Below are positions 35,711 to 46,193 of a stretch of 55,298 bases of DNA, in pieces. The first letter of the stretch is position 1. Every line of letters begins with the position of its first letter. The position numbers were made by a program, and so were the translations under genes. The notes beneath the pieces were generated by a model. The model had not been told where the DNA came from. It did no database searches and saw only the letters and a program-made list of their open reading frames with translations. This stretch comes from Patescibacteria group bacterium (GTDB taxonomy: Bacteria; Patescibacteriota; Patescibacteriia; UBA1558; UBA10009): assembly GCA_018818425.1 (NCBI GenBank), contig JAHISB010000046.1:1-55298 (forward strand), in the 5' to 3' direction.

Positions 35711-36685
35711 TTAATATTTCTTTAGTTCTCTCTCGTCCCAATTATTTATCCAATCTGCTCCCAACTTATAGGCAAATCTCCCACAATAATAATCTCGGTT
35801 AAGCATCTCTTGATAAGTTGGTTTGAGCTGATTAGTACCAATTATTTCCCCCCAGTCGGTAATTTCTTTTTCTAAAATTTGTCGTTGCTCTTCTATAGTT
35901 AAAGTAAAAAAATCCTTAAGTTCTCTTAAATGCTTGGGATTTATTGAAATAGGCCCATCCTTTGTTTCATTACTGGCAAGGATAGTAAAATGCCTTTCAA
36001 TTAAATCAGCTCCCAGTAAAGAAGCTACTTTTGCGGCTTTCAAACCATCCCCCTCAACATTAGTATGATCAGACCAGCCCACAAATTCAGATAATTTTTT
36101 TAACCAGGACATTCGAGCTAAATTACACATATCCAGAGAATTTGGATAACAAGTCACACAATGTAATAAAGTTATTTTCTTTCCTTTATTTTTTACTATT
36201 TGCACTGTTGTGGCAATTTCTTCATCATAAGTAGCTCCAACCGAAACTATCAGGTGATCAAAAACATCGCAAAGCTCTCTTATCATGGCATAGCTCGCGC
36301 AATCGTAACTAGCTACTTTTACGATTTTTTCAGGCCAAGGGAGTTTCGAAGCAAACTCTATTCTATTTCGAGAAAATATCGTTACCAGCGGCACTACATT
36401 ATTTTTCATCGACTCATCAACAAACCACTTATAATCATCCTCGGTTAAATCTAATCCCTTCAATCGGTCATATTCCGCCTGGTAGGGTCGTTTAATTGTT
36501 TTTATAACACCGTCGTTTGTTATGCAACCGTCTTCAAATCTTTCACGAAAAGTTAAATCTTCGGAAAAAATTATTTGCCCTTTAACATAATCCGCGCCAG
36601 CAGTTGCAGCTTCTTTTATCATTCGACCGAGGATTTCCCTTTTACCTAAATGATTTTGGCATAATTCAACAATTATTTTTGTCAT
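35711..36685 (-). CDS. NeuB-like nonulosonic acid synthase without a SAF domain
   Basis: VELCQNHLGKREILGRMIKEAATAGADYVKGQ; LLHCVTCYPNSLDMCNL; FVGWSDHTN; LIERHFTI; ends before a SAF domain. Confidence 0.85.
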   Translation of the reverse strand: MTKIIVELCQNHLGKREILGRMIKEAATAGADYVKGQIIFSEDLTFRERFEDGCITNDGVIKTIKRPYQAEYDRLKGLDLTEDDYKWFVDESMKNNVVPLVTIFSRNRIEFASKLPWPEKIVKVASYDCASYAMIRELCDVFDHLIVSVGATYDEEIATTVQIVKNKGKKITLLHCVTCYPNSLDMCNLARMSWLKKLSEFVGWSDHTNVEGDGLKAAKVASLLGADLIERHFTILASNETKDGPISINPKHLRELKDFFTLTIEEQRQILEKEITDWGEIIGTNQLKPTYQEMLNRDYYCGRFAYKLGADWINNWDERELKKY

Positions 36686-37844
36686 TATATAAAAAATGAT
36701 TAACTATTTTATCAGCAGTGTATTTAACTCCGTCTAAAGTGCCGTATTTATTTTTCAAACTCTTATTATGTTTTTCAACATTCTTTTTATATTCATTCGC
36801 ATATTTTAATAGTTTAAAAAGTGACTGGCCATTATAAATTTTTCCCAAACCAAGTTTTTCAATGCAAATATTATTAAAATAAATTTCTGGATCGTCAAAT
36901 TTATTAAAGGCAGGCGCAATAAACGGAACGCCAGTGAGTTGCGATAACCAAATTGAACTCCAGCCGCTACGGGCAAAGTGTAATAAAATTTTCTTACTGC
37001 CAATAATATTTGGCGGCGCCTTTTCGCTACCGCGAATTAATTCTGGCTTATTAGTATAAATAGGTAATCCAATCTGCCTAACTTCTTTAAAAAGCCGCTC
37101 AAGTCCCAAAATTCCGCTGATTGTCACATAGATTCCCTTTTTTATTTTAAGCCCATAGCCAACCTTTTTTGGCAAAATAATATTTGGCGGGGTAAAAATC
37201 TCTGTTTTAAATAATTTCGAACGATTTTTCAAATATGAAAATGTAGCAGGTTCAGCTATAAAGTGCAAAGTATGTTTTTTCTCAATCTTTCTATAAAGCG
37301 GGATCAGCATTTTTAAAATTTTCTTATTCACGATAATTTCGTCTACGGTAAGCGCCCGCTCTAAAATTTCTGATATAAAAGCAAAGCTACTATAATATGC
37401 CAACTTTATCGGAAAATTTATCCTAGGAGAACGCGTGATTGCAAAAACAATATCTTTTTTTGCTATAATGATTTTTTTCCCTCCAAAAGTTTCTGAAATC
37501 AGTCCGTTTGAAAAATATAGAACTATATCCTTTTCTATTTTTTTGTAATAATCTAAATAATATTTAAGCGACTCTTGATAATCTTTTTCTCCATAAAATA
37601 TAGACTCCAAATAACTACCGAGTTTTTTATCCAAAAATATTTCATTGGGATATTTTTTAATGATTTCTGCAAATTCCTCATGCATTATTTGGCTCTGTCG
37701 GTCGCCATACACCCAGGGCACAATAATGCCAAACCTTTGGCCAATTTGTTTTTCGAGTAAATCATTCACAGCTAATGCAAGCTCGGTGGTCCTCAAAAAT
37801 GGCCCATATCCATAGGCAAAATTAACAATGATATATTTCTTCAT
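36666..37844 (-). CDS. Putative GT-B-like protein, unknown
   Basis: FAYGYGPFLRTTELALAVNDLL N-terminus; C-terminal KKILLHFARSGWSSIWLSQLTGVPFIAP nucleotide-sugar-binding-like segment. Confidence 0.5.
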   Translation of the reverse strand: MKKYIIVNFAYGYGPFLRTTELALAVNDLLEKQIGQRFGIIVPWVYGDRQSQIMHEEFAEIIKKYPNEIFLDKKLGSYLESIFYGEKDYQESLKYYLDYYKKIEKDIVLYFSNGLISETFGGKKIIIAKKDIVFAITRSPRINFPIKLAYYSSFAFISEILERALTVDEIIVNKKILKMLIPLYRKIEKKHTLHFIAEPATFSYLKNRSKLFKTEIFTPPNIILPKKVGYGLKIKKGIYVTISGILGLERLFKEVRQIGLPIYTNKPELIRGSEKAPPNIIGSKKILLHFARSGWSSIWLSQLTGVPFIAPAFNKFDDPEIYFNNICIEKLGLGKIYNGQSLFKLLKYANEYKKNVEKHNKSLKNKYGTLDGVKYTADKIVNHFLYNDKNNC

Positions 37845-37845
37845 A

Positions 37846-39549
37846 TTAGATGCCACGATAAACTACGCCTTCCACAGGATTACTCAAAACCTCATGAAAT
37901 AAGTGCCAGGCGTCAAAAAATAATCCTGGTTTTTTTACAGTATCTAATAGTGCAAAGATATCCAATTCTTGATAAGACCTATGATTGTTTAGGATTAAAA
38001 CGCAATCGGCATTACAGAATCCTTGCCTCAAAGAACTGAAACGCAAGCTGTTCTTCTCTATATCTTTTCTACTAACAACGGGATCGTAGGCAACAATATT
38101 TCCATACTGCTGTTCCAGTTTCATGGCAATTTCCAATGAGGTCGAATTCCTCATATCAGAAGTTTCTGGCTCACCCTTGAAAGCAAGTCCAATAACAAAT
38201 ATTTTTACGCTGGATTTGGCCTTTTTATTTTCTTTAATAAACTGATCAACTTTATTACAAACATAACCAATCATTTCTTCATTTATTTTTCTGGCAACCA
38301 AGGCCAACCTCGATTTATACCCCGCCTTTTTAGTCGAGTAAGCAAAAATAAGTGGATCTTTGGTTAAGCAATATCCTCCTACACCCGGGCTTGGCTTAGC
38401 TATAAAAGACCGTCCATATCCATAATTAGCGGCCTTAATAACTTTGTAGCTATTAAGATTAAGCTTGTCGCAAATTAAAGCAACCTCGTTAGCAAACGAA
38501 AAAGTTAAATCGCGATAAGTATTATTAAGCAACTTAACCATCTCGGCTGATTCCAAATCATCAACTAACACTATAAAATTTGTTATATTATTGAATAGCT
38601 TAACCGTTAAATCCGAGCTTTTCTTGTTAAACCCACCTATCACCTGGGGTAATTGCCTAAGTTCATTAATTGCCGCACCCTCTATTGTTCTTTCTGGTGC
38701 GAACGCGACAAAAAAATCTTCCCCAGCCTTCATTTTTGTTTCCCTCTCTATAAAGGGAATAACAAAATTACGACAAGTGCCAATTGGTATGGTTGAACGC
38801 AAAATAACCAAATCTTCTTTTTTTAACACTTTAGCAATGTATTTCAAGGCGTTTTCAAGAGGTTCTATTATAACTCGACCTTGATCGTTCACGGGCGTAC
38901 CTACACTAATAATATAAATATCGCTGTCGTTGCTCTGGAGATCGTGTTGCACAAAAAAATTTTTATCTAAATACTGCTTTAATAAGTTATTAATCCCTCT
39001 TTCATAAATATGACTTTTTTTACGATTCAAATCATTAACGACATTTCTATTATTATCGACTCCAACTACTTTAAAACCGACATCAGCCAAGACTAAGGCC
39101 AAAGTCAATCCTACATAACCAAGGCCTATAATCGATATAACCCTAGTTTTAACTTCAGTTTTTCGCCAAAGTTCAAAAAATGTGAAAATATCATGTGGTT
39201 GATTTTTTTCGTCAACCAAAACTATTACTTCCACATTTCTTTTTGATCTTTTTTTTATCTCTTCCGTGGCCTGTATTAAAATTTCTTCCGGGGTAAGATC
39301 CATGTTAAAAGTAACCGGATTCCGGTTAATAATTCCTTCAACACTATCGTTAATGTGCATGCCGCTTAAAAGCGCTCGCCGAATATCCCCATCTGTCAAA
39401 ATACCAATCAATCTATTTTTTTTATCCACCGCTAAAGCAATGTGGCCAGGAGCATCTGGCACGGCTCGCGTTCCGCTTTGAATGACTTCCATTGCTTTTT
39501 TAATAGAAATATCTTTTCTAATTAATACAGATTTAGCTCTTGATTTCAT
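37846..39549 (-). CDS. CBS-domain pair fused to UDP-N-acetyl-hexosamine dehydrogenase-like enzyme
   Basis: CBS: IGILTDGDIRRALLSGMHINDSVEGIINRNPVTF; dehydrogenase: VISIIGLGYVGLTLALVLADVGFKVVGVD, LRSTIPIGT, FAPERTIEGAAINELRQLPQVIGG, GVGGYCLTKDP. Confidence 0.93.
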   Translation of the reverse strand: MKSRAKSVLIRKDISIKKAMEVIQSGTRAVPDAPGHIALAVDKKNRLIGILTDGDIRRALLSGMHINDSVEGIINRNPVTFNMDLTPEEILIQATEEIKKRSKRNVEVIVLVDEKNQPHDIFTFFELWRKTEVKTRVISIIGLGYVGLTLALVLADVGFKVVGVDNNRNVVNDLNRKKSHIYERGINNLLKQYLDKNFFVQHDLQSNDSDIYIISVGTPVNDQGRVIIEPLENALKYIAKVLKKEDLVILRSTIPIGTCRNFVIPFIERETKMKAGEDFFVAFAPERTIEGAAINELRQLPQVIGGFNKKSSDLTVKLFNNITNFIVLVDDLESAEMVKLLNNTYRDLTFSFANEVALICDKLNLNSYKVIKAANYGYGRSFIAKPSPGVGGYCLTKDPLIFAYSTKKAGYKSRLALVARKINEEMIGYVCNKVDQFIKENKKAKSSVKIFVIGLAFKGEPETSDMRNSTSLEIAMKLEQQYGNIVAYDPVVSRKDIEKNSLRFSSLRQGFCNADCVLILNNHRSYQELDIFALLDTVKKPGLFFDAWHLFHEVLSNPVEGVVYRGI

Positions 39550-39721
39550 ATTTCTTAAAGTATAAGCCCTTATATAAAAAAATTTATCACTAAGAATTAT
39601 TTAAGATTATTTCATAATGCTATAAATAAACTAACAGTATACTACGTCCAACGCTCCGCAACATAACTGTGAGAAAATCTGTTAAACTGATTGCGGCGGC
39701 GTAAATGAACTATTATTTATT

Positions 39722-40747
39722 TTATTTTGATATCTGGCGACAATTTTTTTTCTTCGCAATAAATGTTAATTTTAACCCAAGATTTAATTCACTCATCTTT
39801 TTTTCAAATTTCTTCCATCCCTTTTTGTCTGTAATAAATTTTCTAAATTTATCTGGTAAATATTTAACTTCTTCGTCTCCAAAAGGATCAAGGAACTGAA
39901 AATAATTTAGAAGCGAATCTTTGCCGGTATAGCATGTTCCAATTTCAATATTTTTATTTTGAAAACCCACCTTTGTAAATAAATATCTGATTGTCTGATT
40001 CGAAAAATATGATAAATGCATTCTACCGTCGAATGTCCTTGATGATTGATGTAGTACCATACAAACTAAACTATTTACATTCGGACAAAGCCCTATAAAA
40101 GCTCCTCCCGGCTTTAAAATTCTATACACGTCTTTTATTACTTCCACAGGATTAGGAAGGTGTTCGATTACTCCAAACATCGAAATGATATCAAAACTAT
40201 TATCGTCAAAGCTACATTCTTCTAATAACTTTCTTTCTACTGGGACCCCAAACTTTTTTTTGGCACGTTGAGCCGCCTCCTCATTTAATTCCAACCCTAG
40301 CACTTCGTAGCCTAGATCTTTGCCCATTTTCAAAAATTGACCCATGGAACAACCGATATCTAAAATATTACCACCGGGGATACCCTCCTTTAACTTACTA
40401 AAAAAATCTTTATATAACTTACTCCTAAGCTCCATTGACTTTTTAGAAGAAAGATAATTTTGACACAACTTTGTTGTCTTTGAATTATCATTGTAATGCG
40501 CTGTTATTGATTCTTCGCTCAACTGCGGGTTTACATAAATATGACCGCATTTATTGCAACGGACAAAATCAAAACCATTTTTGGTAAATAAAACCGTATA
40601 ATCCGGACTTTCACAAAGCATGCAATTTATTTTTTTTACTAAATGAGCATAAACTTTGCCTGTTGTGGAATCAATCAATTTGTCTAATTCTTTATCTCGT
40701 TGGGCAAAATAAATATCTCCTTTTGTTTTTTTATCAAATGTACTCAT
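39722..40747 (-). CDS. SAM-dependent methyltransferase with N-terminal zinc-ribbon-like CxxC pairs
   Basis: CMLCESPDYTVLFTKNGFDFVRCNKCGHIYVNPQ; NILDIGCSMGQFLKMG; MFGVIEHLPNPVEVIKDVYRILKPGG. Confidence 0.9.
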   Translation of the reverse strand: MSTFDKKTKGDIYFAQRDKELDKLIDSTTGKVYAHLVKKINCMLCESPDYTVLFTKNGFDFVRCNKCGHIYVNPQLSEESITAHYNDNSKTTKLCQNYLSSKKSMELRSKLYKDFFSKLKEGIPGGNILDIGCSMGQFLKMGKDLGYEVLGLELNEEAAQRAKKKFGVPVERKLLEECSFDDNSFDIISMFGVIEHLPNPVEVIKDVYRILKPGGAFIGLCPNVNSLVCMVLHQSSRTFDGRMHLSYFSNQTIRYLFTKVGFQNKNIEIGTCYTGKDSLLNYFQFLDPFGDEEVKYLPDKFRKFITDKKGWKKFEKKMSELNLGLKLTFIAKKKNCRQISK

Positions 40748-40828
40748 AACTACAATAATTAAATAATTAATAAGGTATTATTTTATTGTTTTTAGATCCC
40801 CTCACTCGCTAATTGTCGAAAGATTATA

Positions 40829-42166
40829 TCAGTAATTTTGGCAAGAATCCGTAATTATGTCAAGAATTGCTTGTTCAGCCCGCAAACTAGCTCCACCTTT
40901 ACTGTCTGATAAATATTTTTCCAAAAAATTGTCTTTGATTTTTTTATCATAATTAAGATATCTGTCGGGATTTAAAATATAATTTTCTAAATCTTCGTAA
41001 GTCCTAACGTAATTGACCAGCTCCGGGTACTCTTTAAAAAAGTCCCAAACCGCTCCTTGAGGAAATATATCGCCAAAATATGGCGTAATAATTATTTTAC
41101 CAGCAATAAGAGCTTCAATTAAAGTAGTGGAACTAAAACCCATAACGGCAAATGAATTTTTTATCAGCTCGCCTGGGTCAATAATATTGGTGATAGTCAA
41201 ATTCTCCATATTCTCATTAAAATTCTCGCTTAAAATGTCTTTGACATATTGAATAAAGTAGTCGGCTCTTTTTGTTTTGATGACCACTTTAATATCTTTA
41301 TGCTTTGAAGCAAACTTCATAACAGAGCGATAAAATTCCAAAGATTTTGCCTCGACTCGCTCCAGTTGTTGCTGATTTAAATAAAACAATCTAAAACTTA
41401 CTTTTGGAAAAAAGGAAAAAAATACCACTTGTTTTTTGGTTTTATCTGAACCATTTTTATTATTTAAAAAGTAAAAATCTAAACGAGGCACACCTCTGAT
41501 GCAACCAACTTTTTCTTTAATCAAACCGGGGATACCCTTATTTAACAAGGCCTCGGCAATTTTATTACTGTAGGGAAAAAGTTTTGTACCGACAAAACTG
41601 TAATCATCGCATGGTTTCAGATAATTATTTAAAAATTCGTGACAAACCAAAGCTTCTTTATATAAAACAATAAATGGTATATTTTTCTCCACACAGACTT
41701 TGGCAAATTCTTGTTGAGAAACATAGCTAAAATTGCCCGACAAAACTCCATTAAAACCAAGCAGTTTTTGCAAAACAGGAATCATCCTATTAAGAAATAA
41801 ATAATACTGTTGTTTTCCTTGACGGCAATAATCGTGACTATGGTAACTGCCTTCGGTTAAATTCTGGCAATCTGTTTCTTTAGCAAAATACTTAAAAATC
41901 ATCTCAAAAATACTTAAATTAATGGCAAGATAATGGATCTTTTTGCTAAAAATGGTCATCGCCCTAACATCATCCATAAAAATACTCCTGGCTAAACATA
42001 AAACTTTATAATCGCCTTGATGATTGATTTTTCTAATTAATATCACTAAGATAATAGCAGTTAATTTAGGACAATTAATCAATAAACTAAACTTAAGCAA
42101 AAGAGGCGCTAAACGATACCGCCATAATGACTTTATTTTTTCCATTATTAGATTTTTTTTGCTCAT
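40829..42166 (-). CDS. Putative polysaccharide glycosyltransferase, GT-B-like
   Basis: C-terminal NSFAVMGFSSTTLIEALIAGKIIITPYFGD. Confidence 0.5.
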   Translation of the reverse strand: MSKKNLIMEKIKSLWRYRLAPLLLKFSLLINCPKLTAIILVILIRKINHQGDYKVLCLARSIFMDDVRAMTIFSKKIHYLAINLSIFEMIFKYFAKETDCQNLTEGSYHSHDYCRQGKQQYYLFLNRMIPVLQKLLGFNGVLSGNFSYVSQQEFAKVCVEKNIPFIVLYKEALVCHEFLNNYLKPCDDYSFVGTKLFPYSNKIAEALLNKGIPGLIKEKVGCIRGVPRLDFYFLNNKNGSDKTKKQVVFFSFFPKVSFRLFYLNQQQLERVEAKSLEFYRSVMKFASKHKDIKVVIKTKRADYFIQYVKDILSENFNENMENLTITNIIDPGELIKNSFAVMGFSSTTLIEALIAGKIIITPYFGDIFPQGAVWDFFKEYPELVNYVRTYEDLENYILNPDRYLNYDKKIKDNFLEKYLSDSKGGASLRAEQAILDIITDSCQNY

Positions 42167-42861
42167 AATTTATAAATCCTGTTATCAATAAGGGATAATT
42201 TTGACAAATCAAATTTTTCTTTTCTCTTTACGTCTCTTTTATGACTACAAGCAATAAAGGCCGATTCATTGCCAAACGAAGTAAAGCAAGTTAAAAACTC
42301 CAAACGGCTGATCAGCCAAGCCAAAAGACGGAATGGCTTTAAACCGGCAATGGGGTGCGAGCCCAAAAAGCCGTTTTTTTCAAAAATTTTCTCATAGAAC
42401 CTGCAGAAAATATTTTTGTAATAAATAACTTTAACTTGGTCAAAATATTTATACAATAACTCTATTGCCTTTGATAAACATTCATCAATAGGCAATTCAA
42501 GTAAAAAACTATTATACGTCAACCTGCCCAAATTATTAATAGCTTTTAACCTGTCCTGGCAGGTTAACATATATAATGTATTTGTAGAAACTATAACATC
42601 AGCGCTGTTTTCTGGCAATAAATCAAGTTTGGTTAAATCTGCATAAAGAGCAAAAGTATTGGGGAAAATATTGCGACTAATGCCTTTCTTTAAAGCTTCC
42701 AAGTCAATATCTAAACCATAGTAGCTGTCAGTTTTAAACATTTTTCTATTTTTAAAATGAGCTGACGCCGCATCCAAACCGATTTCGCCTGGGAGCCGGC
42801 TTAATTTTTTTTCCAAAACATCAAATAAAAATGATTTTGACGGCCTGACCATGAAATTCAT
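42163..42861 (-). CDS. Methyltransferase-like protein
   Basis: SYYGLDIDLEALKKGISRN; NSADVIVSTNTLYML. Confidence 0.6.
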   Translation of the reverse strand: MNFMVRPSKSFLFDVLEKKLSRLPGEIGLDAASAHFKNRKMFKTDSYYGLDIDLEALKKGISRNIFPNTFALYADLTKLDLLPENSADVIVSTNTLYMLTCQDRLKAINNLGRLTYNSFLLELPIDECLSKAIELLYKYFDQVKVIYYKNIFCRFYEKIFEKNGFLGSHPIAGLKPFRLLAWLISRLEFLTCFTSFGNESAFIACSHKRDVKRKEKFDLSKLSLIDNRIYKL

Positions 42862-42865
42862 ATAA

Positions 42866-43684
42866 TCACTTTGTCTTATTTTTTTTAAAATTATACATAA
42901 TCTTAACTAAACGGAAAATTACATATAAAAACACAAAGGGTACAAAGGCAGACTTTTTACCAGAATCATACCGATACTGGTAAATTTTAAACCAATTAGT
43001 TAGTAGTTGCCTTTTATTCATTAGATCTGAATACTTTCTAGTAAAATGAAATATGCCTTCTGCTATTTTTGCAGAATCTGTTAAACGTTCGTTATTATGA
43101 ACTCTGATAATTGCTTGGTTGTTGGGTAAAGTCATTATTTTCATATTATTTCTTAAAGCTTCCAAAATCAAAGTTTTATCTTCGGAGGGTGGCAGTTTCG
43201 GATCATAGCCGCCCAGCTTAAAGAAAGCATCTTTAGAAATCACTATATTTGTGCCAGTAATGCCTGGGTTCAACACTAAAATATAGTCAATGGATACTTT
43301 ACCGTGAGCATTTTTAAAAGGCAATATCTCCTTGTCAACCATTTGATCCAAGCGGCTGATAATGCACTCCGCACCCAAATCAATGGCTTTGGCAACATTT
43401 TTTAAATAGTTATCATTCCATAAATCATCATCATCTAAAAATGCCAAATACTCCCCCTTCGCTAAGCAAGCGCCAAAATTTCTGGCCTGAGCCACGCCGG
43501 CGTAAGGAATAATATTATAAACCGTAACTTTCTCTGCTAAATCATCAGGTAAAGTAACTTCTCCTTTGCCATTATTAATAATTAAAATTTCATCAGGTTT
43601 TAATGTTTGTTTTAAAATCGATCTAATGGTTATGGGCAAGAAATCAGGTCGGTCGCAAGTTGGGATAATACAACTAATTTTCAT
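42866..43684 (-). CDS. Glycosyltransferase family 2
   Basis: ISCIIPTCDRPDFLPITIRSILKQT, QARNFGACLAKGEYLAFLDDDDLW. Confidence 0.93.
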   Translation of the reverse strand: MKISCIIPTCDRPDFLPITIRSILKQTLKPDEILIINNGKGEVTLPDDLAEKVTVYNIIPYAGVAQARNFGACLAKGEYLAFLDDDDLWNDNYLKNVAKAIDLGAECIISRLDQMVDKEILPFKNAHGKVSIDYILVLNPGITGTNIVISKDAFFKLGGYDPKLPPSEDKTLILEALRNNMKIMTLPNNQAIIRVHNNERLTDSAKIAEGIFHFTRKYSDLMNKRQLLTNWFKIYQYRYDSGKKSAFVPFVFLYVIFRLVKIMYNFKKNKTK

Positions 43685-43696
43685 AAATAATTTGCT

Positions 43697-44641
43697 TTAT
43701 AATTTATCAACATTCTTTTGGGCATATAATAAGCCATGTGAATTTTTAATCTCATTTGTTTTAATTGTAAAATTTTTATTTTTTAAGAAATACATTAAGT
43801 CAGTTACTGTATATCTATTTCCTAAATCAGAATGATACTCTAGGTAAATACAATTTATTTTAGCAAAGACAGTATCTGGTGTTGATAAAAGAACAGAATA
43901 TTCAGCGCCTTCAATATCAATCTTCAATAAATCACAAAAATCAAGATTATTTTGAGTAAAAATATCTTTAAGTGTTATAGTCTTAGCCTGAAATCCTTTC
44001 TGAGAAAACATTTTATTATTATTATTATTAGTATTGATTGTATATTCCCCTGTTTGTCCCTTGCTATCATTTGATATTTGAACTTCCTTGTCTGAAAACG
44101 ACCAAACAGCAAAATTATATGGGTTCACGTTTTCTGCTGCTCTACTTTCTATATTTTTTAATAACAAATCATAGTTTAGAGGATGTGCTTCATAAGCAAA
44201 AACTCTCTTACATTTAGGACTACAGTATAAACTGAATAAACCTATGTGAGCGCCAATATCAATTACTATGCTGTCTTTAGTTAATTGATCAACGGCCTCC
44301 TTATAACATTCATCAATAAATATTTCTTGATAAATAAAAGTGTCTGAAGTGCCTTGGCGCAAATAGATATTATCTTCTATAATATAATTTCTATTTTTTT
44401 TTGAATCAAAACAAACTGTCACCTTCTTATTATTCATAATTTTATTTATCAGCCAAAAATCACCGGATCTAGCTACAAAAAAAATATTACCTTTTCTGGG
44501 CTTAACTCTAATTGATTTTCCTTTAATAAAACTTCCATTATAAAACTTTATTAGGGTAAAGGGATTTTTAAAATAGTAAAAACATTTAATAGCTTTTACT
44601 AGTCTTTGTATTTTTTTTTTAATTGGAATTTTGAAAAACAT
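43697..44641 (-). CDS. FkbM-family methyltransferase
   Basis: DSIVIDIGAHIGLFSLYCSPKCKRVFAYEAHPLNYDLLLKNI; DLLKIDIEGAEYSVL. Confidence 0.92.
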   Translation of the reverse strand: MFFKIPIKKKIQRLVKAIKCFYYFKNPFTLIKFYNGSFIKGKSIRVKPRKGNIFFVARSGDFWLINKIMNNKKVTVCFDSKKNRNYIIEDNIYLRQGTSDTFIYQEIFIDECYKEAVDQLTKDSIVIDIGAHIGLFSLYCSPKCKRVFAYEAHPLNYDLLLKNIESRAAENVNPYNFAVWSFSDKEVQISNDSKGQTGEYTINTNNNNNKMFSQKGFQAKTITLKDIFTQNNLDFCDLLKIDIEGAEYSVLLSTPDTVFAKINCIYLEYHSDLGNRYTVTDLMYFLKNKNFTIKTNEIKNSHGLLYAQKNVDKL

Positions 44642-44650
44642 ATCAGAAAC

Positions 44651-46186
44651 TTAAGTAAATAAAACCCTTTCTATCTCCTTCTTCCAAATTTGCCAAAGAT
44701 GATCCATATCTCCTTTCACACTCCCTTCCCAAGCGCCCCAATAATCAAATTTGAATCCAGTATCATAAACAGCGGCTACATAATTTTCTAATCTTCTTTC
44801 ATAATCTCCATTCCTTAAATCAATTTTGAGAACTTCTTTTATCTTAGCGGTTAAAGTTGTCATATCAGTATGTTTAAAAACATTAGGCAACTTTAATGTT
44901 AGACTCAGGTCACCAAGCTGAATAGCTGGTTTATAGTAAAATGCTGCTTCAGCAATGCTGGTACTATTAGGACTAATAATAAGATCAGTTTTTTTAAAAA
45001 TATCTTCTGTAGAAATTCTGTAGTCAATCAGCTTTACATTAGGCGTTTTGGCAATTTTCTCAAGATAAGAAGGTGTTCTTAAACCCAGCATTGCTGGGTG
45101 TTCCTTAACCACTAAAGTGTAGTCGTCGGGCAATGACATAGCTGTCAAACGAGCAATTTCAATCTGGTTGTTAAAATACGGCGCTGCACAATCAATCATG
45201 GATTCGGGCTGAACTTGTAAGGGGAAATAAACAAATTTCTTAATTTCATCAAATGGATAATAATTAAATTTATCCATAAACTTTTTATACTTTTTAAAAC
45301 AGTAATGGTCTCTTAAAATAATTTTGGGAGGTTTGTAATCTATTGATGCCCCAATATTTTTTAAAACATTAATTGACGGCCCTTTTATGTACCAACGTAA
45401 TATATGATAATATGGTGATAATTCATACCTGACTTTTTGTATTAATGACTTTTTTTTATTTAATCTAAATGTTTCGATCGGTTTTTTAAAGTTTTCCCTA
45501 AATTCCCTAATGTAATTTTTTGCTTTATTTCTATTTTCAGTTTCAATTTCACCACTATTAAGCTCATCAATGCGTTTATAAAAAAAACCACGATCACTAT
45601 TATAATTATGCGAAAAAATATTATAGCCGAATATTTTTGAATCTGTTACTGATATAACAGGTATATTATATTTATCTGCAAATAAACTTACAATAATATG
45701 CCCTTCATAAATAATAGATGCCATAATAACTGCATCAGGTTTAAAATTTTCAAATAAATCTCTGATGGCTTTATAATAAGATTTTAAATATAGGATAATA
45801 AATTCATCCGAAACATTCTGTCTAAAACTGTAATAAAATTTTTCTTTATAAGATTTAACGAAAAGTCTATTACTTTGAATCATCGGCCAAACTGAATCTA
45901 TGTTCAATTCCTTACAAATTTCTTTTAAAGAAATATTTTCCTTGTCTAAATTTTTTTCTGGATTCTCAAAAATCTCATCAATATTCACAATATATTCGTA
46001 TTTAACTTCTCTTTGCTCGGTAATAAACTTATGAGTTGATTTTTTTAAAGTTAAAGCGGCTAGTTTACAACCTTCTTCATAATACAATTTTTTCGCCAAA
46101 AAATGGCCAATGCGCATTCCCCAAGCTCTTTGCTGAAAAATTAGGATTTTTTTATTATTTAATTTTCCAAAATTTTTTTCCAACAT
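44651..46186 (-). CDS. Putative polysaccharide transferase/processing protein, CDP-glycerol-transferase-like C-terminus
   Basis: YFPLQVQPE, LTAMSLPDDYTLVVKEHPAMLG, DLIISPNSTSIAEAAFYYKPAIQLGD; start at MLEKNFGK avoids overlap with the upstream gene. Confidence 0.6.
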   Translation of the reverse strand: MLEKNFGKLNNKKILIFQQRAWGMRIGHFLAKKLYYEEGCKLAALTLKKSTHKFITEQREVKYEYIVNIDEIFENPEKNLDKENISLKEICKELNIDSVWPMIQSNRLFVKSYKEKFYYSFRQNVSDEFIILYLKSYYKAIRDLFENFKPDAVIMASIIYEGHIIVSLFADKYNIPVISVTDSKIFGYNIFSHNYNSDRGFFYKRIDELNSGEIETENRNKAKNYIREFRENFKKPIETFRLNKKKSLIQKVRYELSPYYHILRWYIKGPSINVLKNIGASIDYKPPKIILRDHYCFKKYKKFMDKFNYYPFDEIKKFVYFPLQVQPESMIDCAAPYFNNQIEIARLTAMSLPDDYTLVVKEHPAMLGLRTPSYLEKIAKTPNVKLIDYRISTEDIFKKTDLIISPNSTSIAEAAFYYKPAIQLGDLSLTLKLPNVFKHTDMTTLTAKIKEVLKIDLRNGDYERRLENYVAAVYDTGFKFDYWGAWEGSVKGDMDHLWQIWKKEIERVLFT

Positions 46187-46193
46187 ATGACTA

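Noticed and set aside
39600-39720. GC-richer intergenic patch (ctacgtccaacgctccgcaac...gattgcggcggcgtaa) considered as attachment site or transposase remnant
   Set aside because: No convincing protein or RNA signature in any frame.
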